Positions 16,850 through 26,698 of a stretch of DNA of 64,000 nt are shown here, in pieces. The position numbers were made by a program, and so were the translations under genes. The stretch covers positions 1-64,000 of the forward strand of contig JADBYA010000002.1 in assembly GCA_020403245.1 (NCBI GenBank). The letters run 5' to 3'. The stretch comes from Flavobacterium sp. Its GTDB lineage: Bacteria; Bacteroidota; Bacteroidia; Flavobacteriales; Flavobacteriaceae. Below the pieces are notes generated by a model. It was given only the letters and a program-made list of their open reading frames with translations, searched no databases and was not told the DNA's origin. How positions within the stretch are numbered: the first letter of the stretch is position 1; each line of letters begins with the position of its first letter.

Positions 16850-17318
16850 CATCGCTTTTGTTTTACTTTTGCTTTTGGTTACTTCTTGTGACAAAAAGAG
16901 AGTTTTTGACGAATATAAATCTGTTGGGAAATCTTGGCACAAAGACAGTATTGTTACCTTTGAATTACCAAAATTAGATTCTAAAAAAGCATACAATTTG
17001 TATGTCAACATAAGAGACAATGATGATTATCCGTTTAACAATTTATTTTTAATTGTTTCTTTGGAACAACCCAATAAAAAAATAAAAGTAGATACTTTAG
17101 AATACCAAATGACCAATCCTGATGGTACACTTCTTGGAGATGGATTTACCGATATTAAGGAAAACAAACTGTTTTATAAAGGAAAAGAAAGTTTTACTCA
17201 AAAAGGAATTTATAAAATTCACATTAAACACGCAGTGAGACAAACCGGAAAAATATCGGGTGTAGCAACATTGAATGGTGTTTCTGATGTAGGTTTCAGA
17301 ATAGAATCTATAGAATAA
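16833..17318 (+). CDS. gldH: Gliding motility lipoprotein GldH
   Basis: The 161-residue lipoprotein has a signal peptide with lipobox LVTSC (Cys near residue 19). The family stretch DYPFNNLFLIVSLEQP, followed by DTLEYQMTNPDGTLLGDG, is diagnostic. GldH is needed for gliding motility in Flavobacterium johnsoniae and is exposed at the cell surface or periplasm. It overlaps the PSP1 gene by 17 nt and precedes the penicillin-binding protein gene by 6 nt, so the three form one operon. Confidence 0.93.
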   Translation: MKIINSIAFVLLLLLVTSCDKKRVFDEYKSVGKSWHKDSIVTFELPKLDSKKAYNLYVNIRDNDDYPFNNLFLIVSLEQPNKKIKVDTLEYQMTNPDGTLLGDGFTDIKENKLFYKGKESFTQKGIYKIHIKHAVRQTGKISGVATLNGVSDVGFRIESIE

Positions 17319-17324
17319 TTAATT

Positions 17325-19637
17325 ATGGCACAAAAAAATAAAGTAACTGTTAAAGATAATAACTACTACAAAAAGAAATTTTGGAAGTTGTTTATTTATG
17401 GATTTGGTGTGTTAATTTTGTTTTTTACCCTTGCCTCATGGGGCTTTTTTGGCAGAATGCCATCCTTTGAAGATTTGGAAAATCCTGAGTCAAATTTAGC
17501 CACCGAAATATTCGCTTCAGATGGCGCAACTTTAGGAAAATTCTATAACGAAAATAGAACCCCAATCAAATTTGAGGATTTACCAACACACTTAGTCAAA
17601 GCACTAGTTGCCACTGAAGACGAGCGTTTTTATGAACATTCTGGAATTGATGCTAAGAGAACTATTGGAGCAGCTCTAAAATTAGGTTCTGATGGTGGAG
17701 CAAGTACCATTTCACAGCAGTTAGCCAAGCAATTGTTTCATGGCGAAGGCTCCAAATTCTTTCTGTTTCGTGTGATTCAAAAAGTAAAAGAATGGATTAT
17801 TGCCATCAAGTTGGAACGTCAATATACCAAAGACGAAATCATTGCTATGTATTTTAATGTATATGATTTTAATAATTATGCCATCGGAATTCGTTCGGCT
17901 TCCAAAACATATTTCTCCAAAGAACCTAAAGATTTAACAATAGACGAATCGGCTATTTTAGTCGGAATGTTCAAAAACTCCTCGCTATACAATCCGGTTA
18001 GAAATCCACAAGGCGTAAAAAACAGACGAAATGTGGTGCTTTCCCAGATGTTGAAATCAAAAATAATTTCTGAATCTCAAAAGGAAAGCTTAAGTCAGCT
18101 TCCTATTAAACTCGATTTCAAGCTGCAAACGCACAAAGAAGGAATTGCTACTTATTTTCGTGAATTCCTTCGCGAATACATGAAAAATTGGGCTATTGAA
18201 AATAAAAAACCAGATGGTACTGATTATGACATCTACACCGATGGATTGAAAATTTATACCACTATAGATTCCAAAATTCAACAGCATGCTGAAGAAGCCG
18301 TTCAAGCGCACATGAAAAACTTACAACAAGAATTTTTCTCTGAACAAAAAACTAACAAGAATGCTCCATTTGTCAATATTACCGATACTGAAACTAAAAG
18401 TATTATTGACAAAGCCATGAAAAACTCCGAGCGATGGAGGGTAATGAAAGAAATGGATAAATCCGAAGACGAAATAATTGCTTCTTTCGGTGTGAAAACA
18501 AAAATGAAAATCTTTTCTTGGAAAGGTGAATTAGATACATTGATGACACCTCTAGATTCTATAAGGTATTACAAACACTTTCTGCAAGCTGGTTTGATGT
18601 CAATGGAACCACAAACTGGACACATCAAAGCATGGGTTGGAGGAATTAACTATAAGTTCTTTCAGTATGACCACGTAGGTCAAGGTGCAAGACAAGTAGG
18701 TTCTACTTTTAAACCCTTTGTTTACGCTACAGCTATTGAACAATTGGAAATGTCTCCGTGTGACTCAATTATTGATAGTCCGTTTATGATACACAAAGGA
18801 AGACACAACGTAACCGAAGATTGGGAGCCAAAAAACTCTGACCGACAATACAGAGGTATGGTGACCCTCAAAAAAGCATTAGCGCTTTCTATCAATACCG
18901 TTTCGGCTAAATTAATTGACAAAACTGGTCCAGAAGCGGTAGTTACAATGACCAAAAAATTGGGTGTGAAATCCGAAATTCCAGCACAACCCTCTATAGC
19001 ACTAGGTGCCGTTGATATTACAGTGGAAGATATGGTTGCCGCTTACAGTACATTTGCCAATCAAGGGGTATATATCAAACCACAATTTATTAGCAGAATT
19101 GAAGATAAAAACGGTGTTGTGCTATACGAACCCGTTCCAGAATCGCATGATGTGTTAAATAAAGATATTGCCTACGCCGTAATAAAGTTATTAGAAGGTG
19201 TAACCGAAAGTGGCTCAGGTGTTAGGCTTAGAACACAAAGCGGCGGTAGCGGTGATAGGCGTTGGACGGGCTATCCGTATATGTTTACCAATCCTATTGC
19301 TGGTAAAACTGGTACTTCTCAAAACCAATCCGATGGATGGTTTATCGGTATGGTTCCTAATTTGGTAACCGGAGTTTGGGTAGGTTGTGAAGATCGTTCT
19401 GCTCGTTTCAAAGGAATAACTTATGGTCAAGGGGCAACTGCTGCATTGCCCATTTGGGGTTATATGATGAAGAAATGTTACGAAGACAAGGACCTTCAAA
19501 TTTCCAAAGATGCTTTCGAAAGACCCGATAATCTTTCTATAAAAGTAGATTGCTACGAGCGTAAAAAAGATACTATTCCAGATACAACTGCAATTCCTAT
19601 CGAAGAAGAACAAAATACTGATGAATTTGGATTATAA
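17325..19637 (+). CDS. Class A penicillin-binding protein 1A
   Basis: The 770-residue protein has one N-terminal membrane helix (about 18-42), a GT51 transglycosylase domain (EDERFYEHSGID and GGASTISQQLAKQLF, about 90-270), and a transpeptidase domain with GSTFKPF (catalytic Ser about 460), the SxN motif ALSINT and KTGTSQ (about 660). It polymerises and cross-links peptidoglycan at the inner-membrane outer face. It is the last gene of the PSP1-gldH operon. The C-terminus is Asp/Glu-rich. Length is normal for PBP1A. Confidence 0.95.
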   Translation: MAQKNKVTVKDNNYYKKKFWKLFIYGFGVLILFFTLASWGFFGRMPSFEDLENPESNLATEIFASDGATLGKFYNENRTPIKFEDLPTHLVKALVATEDERFYEHSGIDAKRTIGAALKLGSDGGASTISQQLAKQLFHGEGSKFFLFRVIQKVKEWIIAIKLERQYTKDEIIAMYFNVYDFNNYAIGIRSASKTYFSKEPKDLTIDESAILVGMFKNSSLYNPVRNPQGVKNRRNVVLSQMLKSKIISESQKESLSQLPIKLDFKLQTHKEGIATYFREFLREYMKNWAIENKKPDGTDYDIYTDGLKIYTTIDSKIQQHAEEAVQAHMKNLQQEFFSEQKTNKNAPFVNITDTETKSIIDKAMKNSERWRVMKEMDKSEDEIIASFGVKTKMKIFSWKGELDTLMTPLDSIRYYKHFLQAGLMSMEPQTGHIKAWVGGINYKFFQYDHVGQGARQVGSTFKPFVYATAIEQLEMSPCDSIIDSPFMIHKGRHNVTEDWEPKNSDRQYRGMVTLKKALALSINTVSAKLIDKTGPEAVVTMTKKLGVKSEIPAQPSIALGAVDITVEDMVAAYSTFANQGVYIKPQFISRIEDKNGVVLYEPVPESHDVLNKDIAYAVIKLLEGVTESGSGVRLRTQSGGSGDRRWTGYPYMFTNPIAGKTGTSQNQSDGWFIGMVPNLVTGVWVGCEDRSARFKGITYGQGATAALPIWGYMMKKCYEDKDLQISKDAFERPDNLSIKVDCYERKKDTIPDTTAIPIEEEQNTDEFGL

Positions 19638-19695
19638 AATTTAGGATTTATTCTGAATTTATTTCAGAAGCTGATTCCTGCTATTCGTTGCAATC

Positions 19696-19741
19696 TTTTT
19701 TAATTTGTACTTCGACAAGCTCAGTATAACAAATTAAAAAA
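19696..19741. repeat. Long hairpin with a CTTCGACAAGCTCAG dispersed repeat
   Basis: TTTTTTAATTTGT (19696-19708) and ACAAATTAAAAAA (19729-19741) are perfect 13-bp arms. The loop holds ACTTCGACAAGCTCAGTATA. A related sequence occurs inside hemF (30152-30175). It lies between the penicillin-binding protein and scoA and could also end transcription, but no T-run follows on the plus strand. Confidence 0.65.
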
Positions 19742-19776
19742 GGATTTTCACTTCTATCAGGGCTAAAAAATAAATC

Positions 19777-20484
19777 ATGATCAACAAAAAAGTAAATTCC
19801 GTTACAGAAGCACTGCAAGGCATTGAAGATAATATGACCATCATGTTGGGTGGTTTTGGGCTTTGTGGTATTCCCGAAAACAGCATAGCCGAATTAGTAA
19901 AAAAAGAAACTACCGGACTGACTTGCATCTCCAACAACGCTGGTGTTGATGATTTTGGATTGGGCTTACTATTACAAAAAAGACAAATCAAAAAAATGAT
20001 TTCTTCCTATGTAGGAGAAAATGCCGAATTCGAACGCCAAATGCTTTCGGGCGAATTGGATGTAGAACTAACACCACAAGGAACTTTGGCCGAAAAATGC
20101 CGCGCTGCACAAGCTGGAATTCCCGCTTTCTACACACCTGCAGGATTTGGAACCGAAGTTGCCGAAGGGAAAGAAGTACGCGAATTCAATGGCAAAATGC
20201 ACATTATGGAATTGGCCTACAAAGCCGATTTCTCGATTGTAAAAGCATGGAAAGGCGACGAAGCTGGAAACCTTATTTTCAAAGGAACTGCCCGAAATTT
20301 TAATGCTTGTATGGCTGGCGCTGCAAAAATTACCATTGCCGAAGTTGAAGAATTATTACCTGTTGGCTCACTTGATCCCAATCAAATTCATATTCCGGGA
20401 ATTATGGTGCAACGCATTTTCAAAGGTGAAACATTTGAAAAGAGAATTGAGCAACGAACGGTTAGAAAGAAAAGTGTTCAGTAA
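19777..20484 (+). CDS. scoA: 3-oxoacid CoA-transferase, subunit A
   Basis: The 235-residue protein matches the A subunit of succinyl-CoA:3-ketoacid CoA-transferase, with the CoA-binding [13 protein letters not shown] near residue 28 and [15 protein letters not shown] further on. With subunit B it moves CoA between succinyl-CoA and acetoacetate. The last residues SVQ and the TAA stop are read from a CAGTAAT-type repeat (20474-20487), suggesting that the original end was replaced. Subunit B follows after a 92-nt gap full of repeats. Confidence 0.9.
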   Translation: MINKKVNSVTEALQGIEDNMTIMLGGFGLCGIPENSIAELVKKETTGLTCISNNAGVDDFGLGLLLQKRQIKKMISSYVGENAEFERQMLSGELDVELTPQGTLAEKCRAAQAGIPAFYTPAGFGTEVAEGKEVREFNGKMHIMELAYKADFSIVKAWKGDEAGNLIFKGTARNFNACMAGAAKITIAEVEELLPVGSLDPNQIHIPGIMVQRIFKGETFEKRIEQRTVRKKSVQ

Positions 20485-20564
20485 TCAATTTCCTGACTAC
20501 CGGCGGGTAGGTTAGTATTCAGTCATTAAAAAATCTTAATGAAACTTAATTTCTTAATGGTTTA
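20474..20564. repeat. Composite repeat island between scoA and scoB
   Basis: Three families are nested: GTGTTCAGTAATCA (20474-20487, contains the scoA stop), the palindrome CTACCGGCGGGTAGG (20497-20511, 12 of 15 bases match the hemB insert), and cttaatgaaacttaattt plus cttaatggttta (20535-20564), which matches 32985-33014 at 27 of 30 positions. Confidence 0.75.
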
Positions 20565-20576
20565 AAAAATATTCTT

Positions 20577-21233
20577 ATGCTAGGAAAAGAAGAAATTGCA
20601 AAGCGAATTGCCAAAGAAGTAAAAGACAAATACTTCGTTAATCTTGGAATTGGTATCCCAACCTTAGTGGCCAACTACGTCCGCACTGATATTTCAGTAG
20701 AATTTCAAAGTGAAAATGGCGTTCTCGGAATGGGACCATTCCCTTTTGAAGGCGAAGAAGATGCCGATATTATTAACGCAGGAAAACAAACCATTACCAC
20801 TTTGCCAGGAGCGAGTTTTTTTGACTCAGCTTTTAGTTTTGGAATGATACGCAGTCAAAAAGTGGATTTAACCATTCTTGGTGCCATGGAAGTTTCCGAA
20901 AACGGCGATATTGCCAACTGGAAAATCCCTGGAAAAATGGTCAAAGGAATGGGTGGCGCCATGGATTTAGTAGCTTCGGCCGAAAATATTATCGTTGCCA
21001 TGATGCATGTCAACAAAGCGGGCGAAAGTAAAATTTTGAAGAAATGCAGCTTGCCATTAACTGGCGTTGGCTGTGTGAAAAAAGTAGTGACCGAATTAGC
21101 CGTGATGGAAATTACTCCAAATGGATTTAAACTTTTAGAACGTGCCCCTGGAGTTTCTGTAGCACACATTATTGCTTCCACCGAAGCCGATATAATAATT
21201 GAAGGAGAAATTCCAGAAATGGTTATCGATTAA
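20577..21233 (+). CDS. scoB: 3-oxoacid CoA-transferase, subunit B
   Basis: The 218-residue protein is the B subunit. It has VNLGIGIPTLVANYV (about 21-35) and the catalytic Glu in SENGVLGMGPFP (E46), which forms the covalent glutamyl-CoA intermediate. Length is typical. The 3' end overlaps by 11 nt the convergent gene that ends at 21223. It works with subunit A in ketone-body and short-chain acid metabolism in the cytoplasm. Confidence 0.92.
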   Translation: MLGKEEIAKRIAKEVKDKYFVNLGIGIPTLVANYVRTDISVEFQSENGVLGMGPFPFEGEEDADIINAGKQTITTLPGASFFDSAFSFGMIRSQKVDLTILGAMEVSENGDIANWKIPGKMVKGMGGAMDLVASAENIIVAMMHVNKAGESKILKKCSLPLTGVGCVKKVVTELAVMEITPNGFKLLERAPGVSVAHIIASTEADIIIEGEIPEMVID

Positions 21234-21612
21234 GATACTCCAATAAAACTTCTGATGCATTCCCAAAAGTATTTACTGTTTCCGTGATGCTGACTGCTCG
21301 TTTTTTATTCAATTTATAAGTCAAATCAAAATCTGTGGTGAATAAAATCGCTGACATAAACGGATTATTGATATAATTCACCAAAACATCTCGAGCTTTA
21401 TCAATAGAATGAATTTCAACTTGTTCTTCTTGTTGGAATTTGTATTTAAGTTCCATTTTCAAAATGCCTTCTTCCACAATCGGGCGAGCATAAATATTCA
21501 TCAAATCAGTATTTCCAATTGTTTTTGCCATGGTTAATTTGGCAAAAGTGCCATCGGCTAAACTGGTTTTGACATGGTTGTAAAATTCGAAAAAGCTTTC
21601 AGTAATCGACAT
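21223..21612 (-). CDS. Conserved hypothetical protein
   Basis: The 129-residue protein has no signal peptide or membrane helix. It starts MSITESFFEFYNHVKTSLAD and contains KLTMAKTIGNTDLMNIYARP. The composition suggests a small soluble alpha/beta domain. I recall similar flavobacterial proteins with the AKLTMAKTIGN segment but know no function. The ATG at 21612 is the only good start. It overlaps the scoB 3' end by 11 nt. Confidence 0.7.
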   Translation of the reverse strand: MSITESFFEFYNHVKTSLADGTFAKLTMAKTIGNTDLMNIYARPIVEEGILKMELKYKFQQEEQVEIHSIDKARDVLVNYINNPFMSAILFTTDFDLTYKLNKKRAVSITETVNTFGNASEVLLEYLNR

Positions 21613-21677
21613 ATTTTGAATAAATTATTTTTATTTTAAGTGTAAAGTAAGGAAAGTTGAAAGTTTTCGTTTGTTTT

Positions 21678-21750
21678 CCTGCAAGGTTTCAAAAACCTTT
21701 TAGGTATATTAGTTTGGGAATACCTTCAAGGTCAAAAAAGACCTTGAAGG
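21678..21750. repeat. Two palindromic elements upstream of the 21223-21612 gene
   Basis: CCTGCAAGGTTT-CAA-AAACCTTTTAGG (21678-21704, 27 bp, imperfect) and CCTTCAAGGTC-AAAAAA-GACCTTGAAGG (21723-21750, 11-bp perfect arms) lie next to each other. The first resembles another 27-bp element at 31069-31095. Confidence 0.7.
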
Positions 21751-21861
21751 ATTAGAAACCACCTATTCGAATATAAATTTTCAGATAAAATTTCGTTTAT
21801 AAAATCATGACAATAAATAAAAGGACTCGGGGAATGACATTGAAATTATTATTTTACATTT

Positions 21862-22038
21862 TTAATTATTATTTTCAATACCCAAAGCCACTAAGAGTAA
21901 AATTAAAATAACCATAAATCCTAACGTCGAATTATCCTTTTCTGCCACTTGGTCAATAGATTTCTTACCACCATAATAAATCCACATCATAATATTACCA
22001 ACAAAATGATTAAATAATTTAAAGTAAGGACTCCTCAT
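21862..22038 (-). CDS. Small conserved membrane protein (DUF6728-like)
   Basis: This 58-residue protein begins MRSPYFKLFNHFVGNIMMWI and contains YYGGKKSIDQVAEKDNSTLG, then a single membrane helix FMVILILLLVALGI. The GGKKS..(Q/E)V..KDN pattern is one I associate with a small flavobacterial family of unknown function (DUF6728 from memory). It lies 9 nt after the start of the Gate-domain permease gene's end and probably shares its transcript. Confidence 0.7.
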   Translation of the reverse strand: MRSPYFKLFNHFVGNIMMWIYYGGKKSIDQVAEKDNSTLGFMVILILLLVALGIENNN

Positions 22039-22047
22039 AAATATTAA

Positions 22048-23487
22048 TTAAAAAAACCAACTCGCCACAAAAATCGCTGTAATTACACAAATCACATCAA
22101 CCAAAAGCATCGTTCCTAAAGCGTATCGAGTGTTTTTTATATTAACGGAGCCAAAATAAACCGCAATCACATAAAAAGTGCTTTCGGCGCTACATTGAAA
22201 AATACTACTTAATCTTCCCGTCATCGAGTCGGCACCAAAAGTATTCATCGAATCAATCAAAAACCCTCTTGAACCAGCAGAACTAAAAGGTCTTAGCAAG
22301 GCAACTGGCAAAGCATCGGTGATTTCTTTACTCACTCCCATATTGGAGAAAGCAAAGGCAATCCAATTGCTAATAATTTCAAACAAACCACTGTTGCGGA
22401 ACAAGGAAATTGCCACTAACATCCCTAAAACATAGGGAAAAATAGTAACGCCGGTTTTTACTCCATTATTGGCGCCAGTAACAAAGGCTTCATAAACTGT
22501 AGTATTGGCCTCTGTAAATTTCTTCTCTTTACTAAATGAAAAAATTAAAGTAAAAATAATGATCCCCATTAATATTAAAGCTGAAAGATTCGTAGTAAAA
22601 TAGTTTTTGCCTATTAAATCTAAGTGGTTGACGTAGAACAATAGTCCTACAATCGCAGCAATTAAAACCATCAACCCTACAACTAATGAGGCGCTCTTGA
22701 AATTAATTTTTTGTTTCACTCCAACTATCAAAAAAGCTGCAATAGTACCAATAAAAGAGGTAATAATACAAGGCAACATCACATCAGCTGGATTTTCAGC
22801 ACCTGCAGCGGCTCGATAACCAATGATTGAAGTTGCTATTAATGTAAGTCCGGAAGCATGCAAACACATAAACATGATTTGTGCATCACTTGCCTTTTCC
22901 TTATCAGGGTTTATTTCCTGTAAACTCTGCATTGCCTTTAGTCCAAATGGAGTGGCCGCTGAATCCAATCCCAAGAAATTTGCTGAAAAATTCAATGTCA
23001 TATAGGAAATTGAAGGATGATTTTTAGGAATACTTGGAAACACTTTTACAAATACTGGGCTCAATCCTTTAGCTAATTTATCAGATGCTCCTGAAATAAT
23101 TAAAAGTTCCATTAAGCCACAGAAAAAAGCCAAATAAGCCATAAGTGGCAAAATCAAATCAAGTAATGTGTTTTTGCATGTTGGCAATAAGCCGTCTGAT
23201 TTTTGAATACCACTATATATTTTTACCGTTTTATTTTTATAAACATAGGTTGTATCAGGATTTGTTGTGTTGCTATTCATAACAAAAGTTTTCTCGTCGT
23301 TTTTAGCAATACTATCTTGGATAAATTTTGGGATTTCATTCAGATATTTCTCTGAAATTAAAATGGGATCGTCTTTCTTCCCATTCAATACATTATCAAT
23401 AGTATAACTATTTCCAGAAAATAAACTAAAGAGAACAAAAGCAATAGAGCAAATAAAAATAGTTAGCCAAAATCTACTTAACACCAT
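22048..23487 (-). CDS. SpmA-SpmB-like Gate-domain permease (fused)
   Basis: The 479-residue inner-membrane protein has two nucleoside-recognition (Gate) domains, one in each half, so it corresponds to Bacillus spore-maturation proteins SpmA and SpmB fused. SpmA-like stretches include NFSANFLGLDSAATPFGLKA and the SpmB half includes LLRPFSSAGSRGF. A hydrophilic loop with Lys and Asn (about 35-110) probably faces the periplasm. The transported compound is unknown in non-spore formers. The ATG at 23487 (MVLSRFW) is preferred over an upstream TTG at 23520. Confidence 0.85.
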   Translation of the reverse strand: MVLSRFWLTIFICSIAFVLFSLFSGNSYTIDNVLNGKKDDPILISEKYLNEIPKFIQDSIAKNDEKTFVMNSNTTNPDTTYVYKNKTVKIYSGIQKSDGLLPTCKNTLLDLILPLMAYLAFFCGLMELLIISGASDKLAKGLSPVFVKVFPSIPKNHPSISYMTLNFSANFLGLDSAATPFGLKAMQSLQEINPDKEKASDAQIMFMCLHASGLTLIATSIIGYRAAAGAENPADVMLPCIITSFIGTIAAFLIVGVKQKINFKSASLVVGLMVLIAAIVGLLFYVNHLDLIGKNYFTTNLSALILMGIIIFTLIFSFSKEKKFTEANTTVYEAFVTGANNGVKTGVTIFPYVLGMLVAISLFRNSGLFEIISNWIAFAFSNMGVSKEITDALPVALLRPFSSAGSRGFLIDSMNTFGADSMTGRLSSIFQCSAESTFYVIAVYFGSVNIKNTRYALGTMLLVDVICVITAIFVASWFF

Positions 23488-23671
23488 AATCAGTTTTTTT
23501 GTAAATATACTATTTATCAAATTTGATAAGAAATAATTTTTTGTTTGTATCTATTTAAAGAATTTATTGTTCCAAAAAACAACCCCACATTTATTTTTTA
23601 CTAGATGTTAAACAAATTATAAAATAATATGTTAAACTGTTAACATATGATACCAATTAACTCAGTATTTA

Positions 23672-23679
23672 TATATTTG
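23672..23679 (+). promoter_or_regulatory. -7 box of the subtilase gene
   Basis: TATATTTG matches TAnnTTTG and lies 42 nt upstream of the ATG at 23722. No convincing TTTG was seen at the -33 position. Confidence 0.45.
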
Positions 23680-23721
23680 CTATCTATTAATTAAAAATAC
23701 TGCATAAAAAAACTTGCCAAT

Positions 23722-26667
23722 ATGAAAAATAACTCCTTATCTCTTCTCTTTTTATCACTTCTTTCGTTTTCCATTTTTGCGCAAACACAAGATGATATTA
23801 AAAAAATCACTGCTAACTATGATTTGGCGAAACTTAAAGAAAAAGAAAACTTTTTCAAATCAAAATCACAAGCAGACAAGCAAAAAGCAATTGCAATAGC
23901 ATTACAAAATAACTGGCCAATTCGCATCGAAAAACCAGACGGAACAATTTCTGAATTAATGAGAATTTCACGTGAAGGTTTTCCAATATATTATACAACT
24001 GATAACGTAAATGCTGCACGTACTACAAGAACAAATCATTTAAATAGTGGCGGTTCGCTTGGACTAAACTTGAACGGTCAAGGAATGACTGCTAGGGTTT
24101 GGGATGGCGGAAATGTTAGAACGACTCACAACGCATTTGGGGGAAGAGTTGCGGTAATTGATGATCCATTAACTTCTGCAACTATATTCCATGCTACTCA
24201 CGTAACTGGAACTATGGTTGCTAGTGCAAATCCAACTACTGTAAAAGGCATGGCTCCAGAAGCTAATGCCCGCACATTTAATTGGACTGATGATTTAGGC
24301 GAAGTTTATGCAGAAGCACAATTGGGGATGCTAGTTTCAAACCATTCTTATGGAGTTCCTGTAACAAATACTTCGGGCGTAACATTACCATCATGGTACA
24401 TTGGCGGTTATTTTAACGAGTCTTTTGAATGGGACGAGGTTGCCTATAATGCGCCTTATTACCTTGCTGTAATGTCAGCTGGTAATGAAGGAACAAACGA
24501 AAATAATACAGATCCAATCGGTTTTGGCTTTGATAAACTTACAGGTGAAAAGGGAGCAAAAAACAATTTAACTGTTGCCAATTGTCAAGACGTTACTGTT
24601 GCTGCAAACGGAAACATTTCTGGTACAATAACTATAAACGCTTCAAGTAGCCAAGGTCCAACAGATGATTTCAGAATAAAACCAGATATTACTGGTAACG
24701 GCACAAATTTAACCTCAACAAGTAATGCTAGTAATACCGCAACTGGTCAAGCAACTGGCACCTCAATGTCTGCACCTAATGTTGCTGGCAGCTTGTTGTT
24801 ATTACAACAGCACTATAAAAATTTGACCAATAGTTTTATGCGTGCTGCTACGCTGAAAGGATTAGCTTGTCATACTGCAGATGATGCAGGACAAATTGGC
24901 CCTGATCCTGTTTTTGGTTGGGGTTTATTAAACTCTAAGTTTGCTGCTGAAACTATCACTAATAATGGTTTGTCGTCATGGGTATCAGAAGAAAACCTAG
25001 ATAATAACCAAACTTATGCTATGACGGTAAATGCTAGTGGTACTTCGCCATTAATTGCATCAATAACTTGGACTGATTTACCGGGAGAAATAACTACTGA
25101 TATAACAATACCGAATAATCCAAGACGAGTACTAGTAAACGATTTAGATATTAGAATTACAAGAGGTGCAAACATATTTAATCCATGGAGACTTACAACA
25201 GATCCAACTAGTCCTGCTGTTAGGAATGGAGACAATAATACTGATAATGTTGAGCAGGTGAAAATAGACAATCCTGCTGCTGGGTTATATACAATTACAA
25301 TAAAACATAAAGGTACTTTAGTTACAGGTAGTCAAAAATACTCTTTAGTTGTTACTGGTTTAAGCTCTTCTTTTTCTATTAACTCAACTTCGGATAACTT
25401 AACAGTTTGCTCAAATCAAGACGCTGTGTATACTTTCAATTATGTGCAAACAGGAACAGGAACAACTACATTTTCGGCTGTAGATTTACCAATAGGTGCT
25501 ACTGCTGTTTTTTCGCCTGCTTCTAGGAGCTCAAATGGTGTTGTTACTATGACAATATCTAATCTTGGAAGTGTTGCTCCAAATGAATATTTTATTGGAA
25601 TAAAAGGTACCAGTGCAACTGAAACGGAAACAAGATACAAATCATTAAGAATTTTCAATGGTACTTTTCAACCTGTCACACTTCAAACTCCAACTAACGG
25701 ACAATTAGGATTATCTACAAGTGCTACTCTAAAATGGACCAGCCAACCAAATGCTTTAACTTATAAAGTACAAGTATCTTTATCTCCAGTTTTTTCTACT
25801 TTATTCGTTGACACAGAAGTAAACGGTATTCAATATTCGATTTATGGATTGGGTCAAGCTACAACATATTATTGGAGAATTATACCTCAAAACAATTGTG
25901 GAACAGCAATTGCTAATAATGCAGTTATTTATTCTTTCGTTACAGGAACTTTAGTTTGTAATTTAACTTTTACTGCTAATGATTATTCTAATGCTGTAAT
26001 CGATGATGTTCCAAACTCTGAAGCTTCTGTTCCACTAACTATTTCTGGAGGATACAATATTGGTGACTTGAATGTTAATTTAAAAATTACTCACACTTGG
26101 ATTGGAGATATGATAATTACTCTTATAGGACCAGCTGCAATTGGGAGTCCAATAATTAAATTATTTGAAAATCCTTGTGGTGATAATAAAGATATTAATT
26201 GCATCATGGATGATAACGGAGATTCACCAACATGCACAGGTATTCCTGCAATTTCTGGTACAATTGCTCCAATAGATTCTTTAAGTTCGTTAAACTCATT
26301 ACCAGCAGATGGTGTATGGACTTTAAAAGTTGTTGATCCTTACAATCAGGATGGTGGAACTATTGATAACTTTAGTATTAATTTATGTAGAGTGGAACAA
26401 GCTTTGGCTGTAGTTACAAATCCAATATTAAAAAGTAGTGTTTATCCAAACCCTACAAAAGGAATTGTAAATGTTACAATTCCTTCATTATCAGAAACTG
26501 CCACTATTAAATTATTTGATATTCAAGGAAGGCAAATTTTTTCTAAAGAAACCAATCAAGTGGATACAAGTTTTGGTATAGAAAATCTCCAGGATGGAAT
26601 ATATTTAGTCAATATTGGAAATAATGAAGGTTCCATAACCAAGAAAATAATATTAAAAAGAAACTAA
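23722..26667 (+). CDS. Secreted subtilisin-like serine protease with T9SS sorting domain
   Basis: The 981-residue protein has a signal peptide (cleavage near FSIFAQ), then a subtilase S8 domain with Asp128 (ARVWDGG), His160 (FHATHVTG) and Ser348 (GTSMSAPNVAG). A fibronectin-like repeat (about 650-740), a proprotein-convertase P domain (about 750-890; ITHTWIGDMIITLIGP) and a type A T9SS C-terminal domain (SVYPNPTKGIVNV to the end) follow. It should be exported by Sec, passed through the outer membrane by T9SS, and act as an extracellular protease. Length and domain order are typical of flavobacterial secreted proteases. Confidence 0.93.
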   Translation: MKNNSLSLLFLSLLSFSIFAQTQDDIKKITANYDLAKLKEKENFFKSKSQADKQKAIAIALQNNWPIRIEKPDGTISELMRISREGFPIYYTTDNVNAARTTRTNHLNSGGSLGLNLNGQGMTARVWDGGNVRTTHNAFGGRVAVIDDPLTSATIFHATHVTGTMVASANPTTVKGMAPEANARTFNWTDDLGEVYAEAQLGMLVSNHSYGVPVTNTSGVTLPSWYIGGYFNESFEWDEVAYNAPYYLAVMSAGNEGTNENNTDPIGFGFDKLTGEKGAKNNLTVANCQDVTVAANGNISGTITINASSSQGPTDDFRIKPDITGNGTNLTSTSNASNTATGQATGTSMSAPNVAGSLLLLQQHYKNLTNSFMRAATLKGLACHTADDAGQIGPDPVFGWGLLNSKFAAETITNNGLSSWVSEENLDNNQTYAMTVNASGTSPLIASITWTDLPGEITTDITIPNNPRRVLVNDLDIRITRGANIFNPWRLTTDPTSPAVRNGDNNTDNVEQVKIDNPAAGLYTITIKHKGTLVTGSQKYSLVVTGLSSSFSINSTSDNLTVCSNQDAVYTFNYVQTGTGTTTFSAVDLPIGATAVFSPASRSSNGVVTMTISNLGSVAPNEYFIGIKGTSATETETRYKSLRIFNGTFQPVTLQTPTNGQLGLSTSATLKWTSQPNALTYKVQVSLSPVFSTLFVDTEVNGIQYSIYGLGQATTYYWRIIPQNNCGTAIANNAVIYSFVTGTLVCNLTFTANDYSNAVIDDVPNSEASVPLTISGGYNIGDLNVNLKITHTWIGDMIITLIGPAAIGSPIIKLFENPCGDNKDINCIMDDNGDSPTCTGIPAISGTIAPIDSLSSLNSLPADGVWTLKVVDPYNQDGGTIDNFSINLCRVEQALAVVTNPILKSSVYPNPTKGIVNVTIPSLSETATIKLFDIQGRQIFSKETNQVDTSFGIENLQDGIYLVNIGNNEGSITKKIILKRN

Positions 26668-26698
26668 AATAAGGAGGTCAATTGACCTCCTTATTTTA
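26665..26698. terminator. Bidirectional terminator between subtilase and exonuclease genes
   Basis: A perfect 34-bp palindrome (TAAAATAAGGAGGTCAA and its complement) contains the TAA stops of both convergent genes, one in each arm. T-rich arms on both strands suit termination in both directions. Confidence 0.85.
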
